From positions 327,307-391,306 of the forward strand of contig CACVBU010000824.1 in the NCBI GenBank assembly GCA_902728285.1: a DNA stretch of 64,000 nucleotides, in the 5' to 3' direction. The stretch's first letter is position 1. Every line of letters begins with the position of its first letter. The position numbers and the translations under genes were made by a program. This DNA is from Clytia hemisphaerica. Taxonomy: Eukaryota; Cnidaria; Hydrozoa; Leptothecata; Clytiidae. Below the pieces are notes generated by a model. The model did not search any database and was not told the DNA's origin. It saw nothing but the letters and a program-made list of their open reading frames with translations. Shown one piece after another: positions 22,396 to 34,030 of this stretch.

Positions 22396-23310
22396 CGTAC
22401 TCTATCATGATGAAATGGGCCAGAAAAACAAGAATATGCTGAGAATATTATGTTATCATGGAATTTGGTAACTCAACCAAACAATGCCCTTTTCTAAAAG
22501 CATTTTTAGCTGCAAATTACTTACGTTAAGATTTTCGCAAAAATGTCATAATTTTTTCTTGAGGAATGTGTGTTTACATGTTAAATAATTTAGATTCAGT
22601 TTGGATCCTAATTTAAGAATTTTTTTGTTAAGAATTTTTTATACCCAAGATGGAATGAATCGTGAAGTTAGTGGGTCTCACATACGTTATTGATATATTG
22701 GTCTGAGATCAAGCCCTAGGGTCCAGAAAGACTAGATGTATATAGATTTTGAGGTATATAATGTATTTTTCTTTTTTGTTAAAGAAAACTTTCTCGTAGT
22801 AACATGGATAATAAATCATTTTACGTCAAAAATTTCATGATATGTATTATGCTTTATCAGATGGTGCTATACAGACAACAACCATCGCTTGAAAAGACTG
22901 CAATAAAATGATCAAATTCTAAATATTAGGGAAACTATATACTTTTATTTCGTCTGACCTTGAAAATTCTGAAACATCTGGAAAATTTGGCAAGGTGTAG
23001 ACTAGCAAGCGTCTGTCTTTCCTTAGACACAGGAACGCAGGAATAGTCCTTAATAAGAGTTCTTATAAAAAATAGAAATTGCCGCGGGAGAGTGGTTTGG
23101 AAAGACAGTATTCAGTGAACATATAGACATAGAGCCCATTGCAAGCTTAAGCTGCAGTGAAATAAAACGACGTGGTTTACTAGTCTAGCAAGTGTGTAAA
23201 ACACGTAGGCCCGAAATTAGCAAATGCTTTTAAATAGCATTTTTGTCATAGTATTTTAATAAAAAGATTTCCATAAAACAGAAATACAGTTTTTTTAGAA
23301 CCTAAGATTA

Positions 23311-25285
23311 TCAAGATTGATTCGAAATTCTTCTTATACTTGCTCTTGATTTATACATTTGAGATCGTTTAAATCCAAAATTGAAAAAGTAATCCCGATA
23401 AGAATCAATTGAACCCGATTCGGCTATCTGATCCATCATTATTTTTTCTTGTAAGATTTCCCCGACTATAGGTGCCACCAGTGTGCTATGGCTCAACACA
23501 AAAGCATGGTCAATTCCCTTACCGTCCAATCGGATATCAATATCGGGAAATCGGGTTTTCATCTCTTCATAAAACGAAAGTGGAGTCCAAAGGTCACTTG
23601 CTCCATAATAAAAAGTCAGACGTTCACTAAATGTCTCGATGACGTTTTCAAGATCTCCGATTCGCCCGATTTTCGATAAATCTTTCGCGATTTGTGACAT
23701 GTTTCGTAAACCATTCGGAGTGACCAACGAATCGATTCCATTCGATAATGATTTCTTCGAATCGTTCGAAAACCGTCTTTGATGTGCAATGAAATCGATT
23801 AATGATTTTTTAACAGTTTGTGGAAGAAGTTCAACCAGTTTTGTGGTTCGAATAACAGGCCTTTGCAAGAATTGCGTTAGTGGCACCCACTTGCGGCCAC
23901 TTTGGGTCTCCATCGTACGCTCGAAGACTGGGAACAATAGAATAATTTGTTTTACCCTATCAGCTTCTTCTGAGTCTAATCTCTCTAACATTTTCAACGT
24001 TATATAAGAGCCTAATGAGTGAGCAATGAGAATTATCTTCTTGTTGGGGTCAATATATTGACGAATGAAAGCTAATTTGTGTTCGATTTGTTCTTCTAGT
24101 GTAAACACATGCTTATCACTTGATTTGATGTTCGGGTTTAATTCCTTGTACACACGACGCACTAATGAACTTTTTGATGGAATCAAATTATGACCTAAAA
24201 CGAAAGTAATTAAGTGTTGTTATAGAACATTGAAAACTTTAAGTCTATGTCCAGCTTAAATATGCTCTCTTTACTAATTTGGGGAGGCCAATTTATTGGC
24301 CGCAAGTACTTTTGTAATCGGTAGCGCCTAAGAAAGGGTAAAGGATAGTGCAAGTATGATATCTGTGAAAGTTGTAGAGAAACTAATAATTGGAATTGCT
24401 TTCCTAAAAATGCCACTGGTCAAGCCCTTAGAAATATTCTGTTACATCTGGTATTATCAAGCTAAGATTTAAGAATCTGGTCATACCTGCATGCGAGATT
24501 CCAAATATTGGTAGCTTGCAATATTGAAACAAATTTTCCATAAATCGATCATAAAATTCGATTGCTCCTGGGTTACCAGGTATTACAACAATTACAGTGT
24601 CTGAGTTATCCTTACAATCAGGAAGGATGAATGAGATCCAGGTCATGACGTCATTGATGTTAAGTGCGCTGTGTTGGATCCCGTTATGTCTGTCGGAGCA
24701 TAAAGAGCTAAATGATTGGGTTGAAGATACTGAGGTTAGATTCTGTTTACGTAATGAACCCAGGCTAGCGTTTGAAGATCGCAGGCTACTAGCTCTGATT
24801 TTGGGTGGTAACCGATGAGATGGTATATTATCTGGGAGATTTGTTGTCGATAAGCTACGTGAGGTTTTAGTAACCAGATCTTCAACATCTCCGAATCTTC
24901 GCTTGCTCAAAGGAGGGGTTAACGTAGAGCGGTTATAGTTTCGCCTTACAAGACTTAAATGATGCGATCTTTCGTTAGGTGAGATCCCACGATCATTGTT
25001 GTTGCTTGTATCAACAGTTATCCCATGAAGTCTTTCAAATCTAGAACATGTCCTTTCTGTATCTATAGATTCTTGGATTTTTCTGTTTCCATACTCATTT
25101 TTCGGTGATCTGCTGCGTTTTAAAAGTGAGTAATCAGTTGCTAAATGTTCATCAATCGAACCAAGGGATACACTGATGGATGGTCTTGTAATTGTGATTG
25201 ACATCTCTGGTTGTTGTTGTGGTTGTTGCTCAACATCGTCCTCAAATGGACTGTCTTTGATGGAAATTATCATCTTGAATTTCAT
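23311..25285 (-). CDS. LDAH: Lipid droplet-associated hydrolase-like alpha/beta hydrolase, 560 residues
   Basis: LDAH enzymes are serine-hydrolase-fold proteins of lipid droplets; whether they hydrolyse cholesterol esters is debated. Two exons, 25285-24487 and 24194-23311, join in phase 1 and close in frame. Residues 1-210 are a Ser/Arg-rich, likely disordered extension that the roughly 325-residue vertebrate protein lacks. The hydrolase starts near residue 212; VVIPGNPGAIEFYDRF at about 233 is the oxyanion region. LGSY follows the nucleophile in IAHSLGSY (Ser about 326; Ala replaces the usual first Gly of GxSxG). QIEHKLAFI, SDLWTP and GIDHAFVLSHS supply family features and the probable Asp and His. 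The start is the first Met; Met5 is possible. No AATAAA lies close to the stop; a candidate is at 22944-22949 (minus). Confidence 0.88.
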
Positions 25286-25489
25286 ATTTATGTATTAAAT
25301 TTTTCTATAAAATGAAGATGATATTCTAATAAAATGACAGAAAGCAGAAACTACCCCGGTTATACAAATCGAACATCTTTGATTTAATAAGAGATTCAAA
25401 GAACTTTGTGTTCAAGTCTATAATAAGGAGCTTTTCTCAAGATTCTAACTTGAATTTTCTCATAGTCATCAAACATTGACAAATTTAAA

Positions 25490-25930
25490 GGATTCTTTTA
25501 CTTTCCCTGAATACTCTCCGGTCTAACTATCTGTTTGACAATAAGTTCATAATGCCCTTACTTTGATAAGTACCATACCATTGAATCTCGACTTTCCCTA
25601 ATCACTGAATTTCCCCTCTGATGATCTTTAAAGATTTATGATAACATACTAACGGGAAGACAAATTAAAAGTTTGAACCCATTACTTTCTCTGAAGATTC
25701 TCCAGTCTAACTATCCGGCTGACAATAAAGTTCATAACGTCTCTGTATCTCAGCAAAATGTGATGATTTCTCATTAATAAACTAACGAAAATTAGATACC
25801 GATTAAGTACCATACCATTAATTCTCGACTTAATTTCCCCTCTCAATTAATCTGTGTAGTCAATACATCATAAAGCTGACGATCTTTAAGGATTTATGAT
25901 AATTTACTAACGGGAAGAGAAAACTGGTCA
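25490..25930. repeat. Local duplication upstream of LDAH (two units)
   Basis: Units 25495-25660 and 25680-25925 share TCTAACTATC, GACAATAA(A)GTTCATAA, AAGTACCATACCATT, TCTCGACTT, TTTATGATAA and ACTAACGGGAAGA in the same order. The second is longer by inserts. Confidence 0.8.
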
Positions 25931-26453
25931 GTATTATAATTTTAGAGATGAGAGGTGATCAGCATCCAATCGGAAAGCGTGTAAGGGTACCGAAATAAAA
26001 TATGAGGGCTTTGAGATTATTTCATTTCCCGGCTATTCAGAAACAGTTGGAAGTGAGAGCCCTTGGTTGACCTAGTTACATGAAAGATAAATGAAAGCCG
26101 ACATCAATCAAAGAGTTTTATACGTCCTAATATGGGATCCTAGAATATAATTAAAATGGAAAATGGGCACTTTTAATAATGAATATGAGATTGAGGCATC
26201 AAACTTTCCGTTATCGAGAAATTTATCGAATACCTGAAATTTTCAGATTTCTCATTTCCTAGATTCATATCCCAGAAAAGTAGAATCATCAAAAAAATGT
26301 TATCGTCAACACTTAAAAGAAACGATCTCTGTATTAATTAAAAGAAATTAAGAAGGAATCAAAATATTTTAATATCGAATGTAAATTACGTATGCTATCT
26401 GCAATCAGAGCAGGAAAAACATTTAAAAGTTTGAGTCACGGAAATGGTCAATT

Positions 26454-26725
26454 CCAGAAATAGTTTGTACTCATATGTTGACGTGTGACGTCCAGGGTGG
26501 TTTGTAAAATAAAAAAATCCAGGGGGTCTGATTTTTCGAGTGTAAAAATCCAGACGTGAAATTGTCAGTAAAATTAGGTTTAAAACCCAGGTTGGTCAGT
26601 AAAACAAGGTCGAAAATCCAGGGTGGGCCAAAAACCGAGAGAAAATCCAAGGGGGCTAAAAAATTGAATAAATATCCAGGAGTTGACCTCTCCCAAAATA
26701 GACCTCCTCAACACAGGGGGTACAA
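26454..26725. mobile_element. GGGCTTTTCCAG-family element, worn ends
   Basis: Phrase AAAATCCAGGGGG/GGTGG recurs about seven times, between CCAGAAATAGT at the left and CCTCAACACAGGGGGTAC at the right, as in the copy at 27567. The outermost terminal repeat is lost at both ends. Confidence 0.65.
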
Positions 26726-26950
26726 TTTCCAGTTGTATTTTTTCATTATTTTATTTCCTCAGGAATGTAGGAGGAAGCATCAACGTTATAAAACTTTCTT
26801 TATTATAGTAAGGCCCCCCTCCTTCTACACGCCATTATTTCCACCTTGTAGAGTACACAAATTCTATAATACGAATGTCACCAAATCTGCCTCTTTCACA
26901 CAGAATAAACAAAAAATATGAAGAAGGCATCAAATTGATTTCGAAAAGCT

Positions 26951-27107
26951 ATTCATGATATTCATGACGTAATGTTTTCTACAGAAAGACCCCGGTTTTT
27001 GCCAGTAATGGCAAATTTTTTACAACTTTTGTCTAGTTTAAATTAGCCACTACTGGCTAAAACCAGGGTATTTCCGTAGAAAACATTACGTCATGAATAT
27101 CATGAAT
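26951..27107. mobile_element. Foldback element with about 67-bp arms
   Basis: Left arm ATTCATGATATTCATGACGT and right arm ACGTCATGAATATCATGAAT are perfect inverted copies, and the match continues through AATGTTTTCTAC with few mismatches. Only about 25 bases separate the arms. Confidence 0.9.
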
Positions 27108-27566
27108 TCTTTTAGTGAAGGTCATATCCCTTCCAAAATTTCACGTCACGTTGACATCATAAATCGATACCGTCACAAAACATAATCTTTTTATTCTTTC
27201 AAATTCAAAATTCTATATTAAAAGCTATTTTGTATACCATACATACCTTAAAGTCCTAGAGCCGAAGGAAAATTGTTAATTTCCCGACTTATAGATAGAC
27301 AATAGCAATTGAGGAAAATTGTTTCATCATTAATTCATTGTTACCATGGTGAAAGCTGGCATCGTTGGCACGACTGGCATTTTTTGTCCACTAAATATTG
27401 ATTGATGAATTGAAAGTCATATTTGTATGCCAATTTTCAATTATACACACCAGTTTCAACCATGTCTCAAAAACTTGCCAAGTATATAAAGACCGAGACG
27501 AAGTAGTGATACGCTTTAGTGAGAAAACACCGCTTAAATCTTTGCTGTAAAACCACTTAAACTTCC

Positions 27567-27860
27567 AATGGGTTTTTCCAGAAATAGTCCGTGCTCCCCT
27601 GTTAGAATATCGGATATCCAGGGGATTAACGATTTCTGCTCAAAAGTGGATATCCAGGGGGTTAAATATCTACGAGGGAGCGGATATCTAGGGGGTAAAG
27701 TGTCTTTTAAAGTAAAAAAAATACGATATCCAGGGGGTTGAGCATATATTTAAGAGAGGATATCCTTTACTAATAAGGTAGGATATCCAGGGGGCTCGAT
27801 ACTTCGAAAAATCAATATCCTCAACATTGGGGGTAAATCTTTTTTCTGGAAAAGCCCAAT
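27567..27860. mobile_element. GGGCTTTTCCAG-family element, GGATATCCAGGGGG phrase
   Basis: Ends ATGGGTTTTTCCAGAAA and TTTTTTCTGGAAAAGCCCAA are inverted copies. The interior repeats GGATATCCAGGGGG about six times with variable spacers, then CCTCAACATTGGGGGTA. Confidence 0.85.
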
Positions 27861-27894
27861 ATTACAAACTTTTAAATCGATGATAAAAACTACA

Positions 27895-29005
27895 ATCTAC
27901 AAACATTTATTATCTCTGGCATCGAATCATCAGATTCAATCTTGTTATCACCCGCTAATGATGCTTCCAATTTTCGATCAAAATTCGCAAGTTTGCACGA
28001 AACTTACCGTATTTCTGACGTCCACTCAATTTTCCGAAACTTTCAAATCGATAAATACACTCCCCTTCTCACATATCCATTGGGACCCCTTCCCACTGGA
28101 AAAACTATCGTCCGCGTCCCCAGTGGAATAATATACTTTATTTTTCGCCCCGCTGAAAATAATCAGATAAGCAAATCCTCACTGCAAGAAATAGTGCTAT
28201 TTTTTATCCCCACTGAATTTTCTGGCTCGAAAACAATGGACTTGAAATCTCCAGCCATAAAAGACATGGGAATATTAATCCCCGTCGAGTTTTGGTCCGT
28301 TATTTTTTCTCCACTGGTTGAAAGAATTCTACCGGGTCTGTAAGAAGAGGTTGTGTAAGGAATAATTGAAAAATTATATTTCTTTACCAAATCCCAATTA
28401 TATACCCTGCCTCAATCGATCAATGGGTGCCACTGGGCTACAGAATGAATGCAGTCACAGCACTCTTTTGTAGTATAAACAAGAGCCACACGTCTTACAT
28501 GTGAATGCGCGGAGGTCCGGTCCGCACATAATTGAAATTCTCCAAACCTTGTCTAGCAAGCTAGACAACTGATTCAGACATGTAGAAATAAAGCAAAAAG
28601 TAATGGAAGGGAACAAATTTTAGTTTATACAAACTTAATCCCGTAACAATAATCGTATTATGTAACGCCTGTACTACTGTATTACGCGCATTTCAAACGA
28701 CTCCAGTCTATTCCAAACACCCTGATATCCTCGGGGCCTTTTTTGTATAGAAATTACAAGATATGATAGAAAACAACATTAAACGAACTTTGATCAACTT
28801 AAAAATAGCCAACCAAAAAATCGCAAAAACTTCAACCGTTACGATGAGCTAAACTGCGATCATTCAAACTAAACATTTAAAGTTTTTATCTTAGCATCGT
28901 ATCATCATATTTAATCTTGTTATCACTAATGATGCTTCCAATTTTCAATCAAAATTCGCAAATGTGCACGAAACTTCGTCACCGTCTTTCCGACGTCAAC
29001 GTCAA
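27895..29005. repeat. Two copies of a 130-bp segment around a MITE
   Basis: 27895-28030 and 28875-29005 share AATCTTGTTATCAC, TAATGATGCTTCCAATTTTC, ATCAAAATTCGCAA and GCACGAAACTT. The MITE 28061-28350 lies between them. No gene seen here. Confidence 0.75.
28061..28350. mobile_element. CTCACAGACCCACTGGGA MITE, copy 3
   Basis: Starts TCCCCTTCTCACATATCCAT and ends TACCGGGTCTGTAAGAAGAG, with internal CCCCACTG phrases as in the first copy. Confidence 0.85.
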
Positions 29006-29640
29006 TGCTCCATCACAAAAGATCTGAACTACCGATATCGATATTATCAGATTTTCACCATAAGAATAAACTAACAAAATCCGTAAATATTTAAAGATTC
29101 TTTCGTTATAAGATTTTTTCTTTGATAGTTAATAAACCTAAATTTACCTTTACAAACTTATCTGAAACCGTAGAGTGCTTACGTTACGTCTGGTCATTGC
29201 TTGATCTATCTGCCTCTATCTCCACGTATGGCAGATTCTTGCATATTCATTCTTGCAGTAACAAAATTTCTCTTGAGTAACAATCCTGAACGCACGCTCC
29301 GTTATTTCAAATGTCTACAAGTTTACGCCCCTACATCCCTCCATTTATCACATTTTAATACGCCCGAGTGCTGTAGTCGCGTCAGATTATTGGCTGATCT
29401 ATCTGTCTCTATTTGATACCTTTTTATCCCGCTTCGGTTAGATTCTCGCTTAACTTACCATACAGACAGACAGACAATTCTTACAGTTTCGACCAGCATT
29501 AACAAAACGACGTGTCCACTAATCTGTATTTCTGATCCGAAGTTATTGATTTCGAGTTAATTACAGTCAATTTAATTCGATTTCTGTTAATTAATTCATC
29601 AAATTTCTCTGACGTTTTTGGTTACAAGAAATATGCGTAG
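29006..29640. other. Intergenic stretch, no gene seen
   Basis: Contains a short GACA repeat (about 29463-29476) and two related GATCTATCTG(C/T)CTCTAT stretches (29201, 29396). Nothing else could be supported. Confidence 0.4.
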
Positions 29641-29736
29641 GCAGGCTAAATTACTCTACTCGTAACCTCACCAAAAGATTTACAGATAAAACTAATATGT
29701 TTCTTCCGCTGTCTGCCACCTGTTTGAGCATAGTCT

Positions 29737-29981
29737 GTATAAAAAAACCCTGATCTGGAAGCCTTTTGTTTCTTTCCATTGTTTCTTACTTGAACTTGTG
29801 TTGACAAATTAGTTTGTTTTGCTAACTTTTTGAATATGTGATTAAATCTTAAACCAATCCCAAGAAGAGTACTTGGTAACGCGATCAAAAACTGAGCAAA
29901 TCGATTTTTATCTTTTGATATTAACAAAGGAAAAGCTAACAAAAAGTTAAAACAATAAGCTTCCAGACCAGTGTTTTTTAT
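29737..29981. mobile_element. Inverted-repeat element, full copy
   Basis: The left end TATAAAAAAACCCTGATCTG and the right end CAGACCAGTGTTTTTTATG are inverted copies, continuing through GGAAGC. It is the intact relative of the fragment at 20676. Confidence 0.8.
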
Positions 29982-30187
29982 GTGAACTTTGGTTAGAGTT
30001 ATAATTTGTTCCAAACAGAATGCATTTATTTCGAGTTTATTGACCAACTCCACCGCACTTTTTCAGGTCTAAAATGTGGGTAGACTCACCGTTCCAATGA
30101 GTAAGACCCCCCTGTAAACGAAACACGATATCTAGTGAAATTTCGGACTTAATTGACGTAAGTTACCGTACGTACTAAGCAAACGCT

Positions 30188-30281
30188 CAGCTGGCACACA
30201 ACGTTGTTTCAACGTTTATCTAACGTTCACAACGTCCATATAACGTTAGATGAACGTTGAAACAACGTTGTGTGCCAGCTG
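30188..30281. mobile_element. AACGTT palindromic MITE, copy 4 (inverted orientation)
   Basis: CAGCTGGCACACAACGTTG and CAACGTTGTGTGCCAGCTG are perfect inverted ends. The core reads CACAACGTCCATAT, opposite to copies 2 and 3. Confidence 0.95.
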
Positions 30282-30384
30282 GGCGTTATACGTGAAATCT
30301 TTATGTTTCTGTAGCTTATAATTTTCTACTTGTATGGGTCACCAAGGACCTCTTGTCTGTTGTAGAGGTACTTGCTCCAAAGTT

Positions 30385-30600
30385 TTACGACCCCCCCTCA
30401 GTCACCTTTCAAATCACTCAATCACAATCATGCAAAAGAAATTTCCAAATCACGTTATCACGAGTTAAATTCCCTTTCTATCATGATCACGTTGATCACG
30501 TTGGTTTCTCTGATCACGCAAATCACGCACTTTAAAATCACGAAATCACTAACTCGAAAAAACGCCGACCACGCCATCACGAAAACTGCTGGGGGGGGGG
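30385..30600. repeat. Phrase-repeat island (ATCACG)
   Basis: ATCACG or AATCACT recurs about twelve times between a C run (about 30390) and a G run (30590-30600). It is the complement of the GCGTGAT runs seen elsewhere. The opposed C and G runs may be worn terminal repeats. Confidence 0.7.
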
Positions 30601-30975
30601 CTTCTTTTACAGAAAAAAGAAGCACAATTGTGAACGCTTTCAGAATCTTAAAGTAGGAGATAAAGAACTGGGTACACGCTTTAAAACTCCTGAATTCAAA
30701 CAGCAAGTTTCCCAACTTAATGGGTGTGGTACTGAAATTAGTTAACATCCATGGTAACAGGAAATTTATCGGCATTTTTTGAATAATAATGAACGATTTT
30801 AAATTACAGTCCAAAAATTACATTATTCCTATAATCATTAGTTTTTTTATGTAAATTCATTTTGCTATGGAAATTGAGAAACAACCGAATGATAATGATT
30901 TTATTATCTACACCGCAAACTAATGAAGAACTTCCACCTTTGAAGGAAAAACACATTTCCAATATTTTTCAAGTA

Positions 30976-31370
30976 ATGGGCTTTTCCAGAAAAAAACCGT
31001 ATACCTTATCGGGGAAAACTTCGTCGGGGAAAAGTGACAAAATTTTGGCCAAGTGACGAATATTTTTCCCCGACGAAAATTTTCCCCGACCAAGTTTTCC
31101 CCGATATAGTACCCCCTGTTGAGGAGGTCCATTTCCGTTCCAAAGGGGTAAGGTTTGATACGTGCCGGAATTCCATAGGGAGATACAAAAATCTGTCAAA
31201 AATAACTGGAACTCCATGGGGGTAGCCTTTTAAATCCTACTAAAATTCAGAATTCCAGAGGGGTTTAAACCTGAAATTGCCTGGAATTCCAGGGGGTTAC
31301 AGCATTTCCAGCCACAAAATGATGGACCTGCTCAACAGGGGATATACGGTTTTTTCTGGAAAAGCCCAAT
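30976..31370. mobile_element. GGGCTTTTCCAG-family element with nested insertion in its terminal repeat
   Basis: Long inverted ends: ATGGGCTTTTCCAGAAAA...CCGTATA on the left, TATACGG...TTTTCTGGAAAAGCCCA on the right, continuing into CCCCCTGTTGAGGAGGTCC and GGACCTGCTCAACAGGGG. The interior repeats AATTCCA(G)GGGG. The left arm is split by 31002-31111. Confidence 0.9.
31002..31111. mobile_element. TACCTTATCGG element, nested, TA target duplication
   Basis: TACCTTATCGGGGAAAACTT and AAGTTTTCCCCGATATAGTA are inverted ends. Removing it restores the arm CCGTA-CCCCCTG, matching the partner arm. TCGGGGAAAA recurs inside. Other copies: 49530 and 52744. Confidence 0.9.
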
Positions 31371-31437
31371 GAATGATCGTCTTTTCTCCAGATCCAAGGT
31401 TTAAAATTCGTTTTTTAAATTTCCTGCATGTAGATCC

Positions 31438-31820
31438 GAGGGGGGGGGGTACTAGGTTCGCGAGATGACGGGTATGCCTGAGCCAAAGTTCGAAAATCGA
31501 CCCTTGGAGAGGCTGAATTTCGACGTTTTTGCGACCCTTTGTGAGACTATTTTTTTCAATGTTGTCAATTTTTTGACATTTTTGCCACCCTAAGAGTGAA
31601 AACTATTTTTGAAAACTAAATTTCCTCAAATTTCAGCCAGAATTTTCAAATTTTAGTCCAAATTTTAAGAACTTTATGACCCTCAATTTATTGAGACTGA
31701 ATTGCTTTTTAATGGTTTTTTTACCCCTTTGAGGGACTTTTGAGAGTGTGAAAAAGGGACCCTTGTGGCTCGCACATACCCGGCATCCATTTTGCTTAAG
31801 TACGGGGGGGGGTACTACAA
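31438..31820. mobile_element. G-run element (GGGGGTACTAGGTTCGCGAG)
   Basis: Begins with a G run and TACTAGGTTCGCGAGATGAC, then GGGACTTTTGAGAGTGTGAA and CTCGCACATACCCGGCA near the right end, as in 52838-53148. The right end is unclear because a second G run follows in the same orientation. Confidence 0.65.
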
Positions 31821-32153
31821 TCAATCCTTTAAAGGTCTCGTTTTTATTAATTAGGCGGAGAAGTGTTGTCAAACTTAATGACTTACTTAATTTGCATGTT
31901 CGCAATATTAGCTTCTAGAATCTTAATAATTAACACTTGGTCCAAAGTAATGTGTCATCTTTTAGCATCCAGTTATCATCCATCTAATCCAGTCTAATAG
32001 GTATTTCCAAAACAAAGAGCTTAAGAATAACAGTATTAATTGAGATGAGTCAATTAATTTTATGACAACTCCCCTTACCGACTAGCTAATACAATGTAAC
32101 TAGCACCTGTGAACCGTCAGTTTTCCCTCTAAATCTGGAAAAACTTCACTTAA

Positions 32154-32385
32154 ATACACGTTTTCTTATAAAAACAAACTATATAAGAACATAAAGCTTC
32201 GATGGCCAAAATCATTTTAAGGCTTTCGGACTCTAAAACACCTGATTTTTTAGGAAAAATGGACAAAAATACTCATAAAATGAAAAAAATAAGAAAATGT
32301 TAAGAACATTTTATGTTTGAAACTCAAAAGGTTAAAAACATCCAAAGGCTTCAAATATTTTGGATGTTCTTATAAAAAACGTGTA
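32154..32385. mobile_element. ACGTGTTTTTTATAAGAAC MITE, copy D
   Basis: Starts ACACGTTTTCTTATAAAAAC and ends TGTTCTTATAAAAAACGTGT; the ends are inverted copies. Confidence 0.85.
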
Positions 32386-32794
32386 GTTGGCATGTTAGCC
32401 TTAGCTAACATTTGTTTTTAAATAATTAACACTTGGTCCAAAAGTAATTTTAGCATCCAGTCATCATCCCTCTAATCCAGTCTAATAGGTATTTCCAAAA
32501 CAAAGAGCTTAAGAATAACAGTATTAATTAAGAAATGAGTCAATTTAATTTTATGACTACTCCCCTTAACTACTAGCTAACAATCTAATCAACACCTGTG
32601 AATAGTCAGTTTTCTCTCTACATTTGGAAAAACTTAGATATCACTTTGTTCACACGAAATTGATTCAGACTTATTCAAAGAGGTGGGCTGAGCTCAAAAC
32701 GTTATAATCATCTGAGCTTAAAAGATCTTCAGTTACTAACACAACAAATTTAGATGACAGTATTTTCATGTATGCGTCATTGGTACGTCGATGG

Positions 32795-33043
32795 TAAGAT
32801 TTTTAAAAGAACAAACTATGTAAGAACAAAAGGCTTCAGTAATGGCCAAAATCTTAAGAACTAGTTAAGAACATTATAAGGCTTTGGGCTCTAAAACACC
32901 AGAATTCTTAGGAAAATGGACAAAAATACTCAAATTATGGTGAGAATATAAACATGTTAAGAACATTTTTAGGCTTAAAACTCAAAAAATTAAGAAGATT
33001 GGAAGGCTTCAATAATTTTGGATGTTCTTATAAAAAACATGTA
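32795..33043. mobile_element. ACGTGTTTTTTATAAGAAC MITE, copy E
   Basis: Contains CAAACTATGTAAGAAC, AAGAACATTTTTAGGC and GGATGTTCTTATAAAAAACA. Confidence 0.85.
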
Positions 33044-33189
33044 GTTACTTTGTTCACGCGAAATTGATTCAGACTTATTCAAAGAGGTGGGCTAAGCTCA
33101 AAACGTTACAATCATCTGAGCTTAACAGATCTTCAGTTACTAACACTGCAAATTTAGGCAATAATATTTTTATGTATGTGTCATTGGTA

Positions 33190-33420
33190 CAAGATTTTTA
33201 TAAGAAAAAATTTTACAAGAACATATGGCTTCGATGGCAAAAATGTAATAGGAACAAGTTAAGAACATTTTTAGGTTTTTTTTGTGGTCAATAAAACACT
33301 CAATCCTTTTCGGAAAATACTTACGACAAAAAAAGTCGAAAAAGGTGAAAATTAGTTTTTTATAAAAACTCAAAGATTTAAGAACATCTGAAGCCATGAA
33401 CAGTTTTGTTCTTATAAATA
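33190..33420. mobile_element. ACGTGTTTTTTATAAGAAC MITE, copy F (diverged)
   Basis: Starts AGATTTTTATAAGAAAAAAT and contains AAGTTAAGAACATTTTTAGG and TTTGTTCTTATAAATAA at its end. Confidence 0.75.
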
Positions 33421-33699
33421 AACCTAAAGAATGATTGAAAACTTGTTCCTCTTCACAGCTAATCCTACAACCCTCATTGCTAGGAGATTCTGAAACCGTT
33501 TTTTGTAGCCAAGCTTATATTCTTGTAGTATTCTTTCCCACAGTTCGTCAAAAACCATGGTAACGGTTGTCTTTAGTTACATGGTAAAACGATTTTGTGG
33601 CCTCGTAAATTACGTTACCATTCTTTAATAATAACAAAAGCTTGACATGGGAAGTAAAAATTGATACACGCTTCTTTTTTTATGAGAATATCTTCTATA

Positions 33700-34030
33700 G
33701 GAATATCAGGGTGAAAATTGGCCAAATCGTAAGAATACCCTAAGAATACCCTCTAGGGTGAATTTTTACAGAATTTAATAAGAATACAGTCATTATGTAT
33801 TTGGTTAACAGAAAGATGCTTCCTTTGTTAGAGATAAATTTAAGTTTTGAGGAAGAAATGTAATTTTAACCAAAATGTTCACTCAATAGTCCAAAACTCT
33901 CAAATTGATCATTTCTCATGTTTGTAAAAAAGTCAAGTCTAAAAAAGTAAGAATACGTTAAGAATATTTCACCCTCAATTTTGGCACTTTCTTAAGAATA
34001 CTTGACCCTCATCCAAAGTACACTATTCTT
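33700..34030. repeat. Phrase-repeat island (TAAGAATAC)
   Basis: TAAGAATA recurs about seven times together with CACCCT/AGGGTGAA phrases. A related run in the other orientation lies at 62580-62880. Confidence 0.65.

Larger units (their letters stand above)
31926..33420. repeat. Local duplications interleaved with three MITEs
   Basis: Order: A 31926-32149, MITE 32154-32385, A' 32423-32643, B 32644-32795, MITE 32795-33043, B' 33048-33190, MITE 33190-33420. A and A' share TAATTAACACTTGGTCCAAA and GGTATTTCCAAAACAAAGAG. B and B' share TTGATTCAGACTTATTCAAA and GATCTTCAGTTACTAACAC. Confidence 0.9.

Noticed and set aside
26556-26921. 121-codon plus-strand ORF with KSKGG-like repeats
   Set aside because: The repeats are AAAATCCAGGGGG phrases of a mobile element, not protein repeats.
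27567-27860. CRISPR-like array
   Set aside because: Repeats are short, degenerate and irregularly spaced between transposon ends, in a eukaryotic genome; no cas genes are present.
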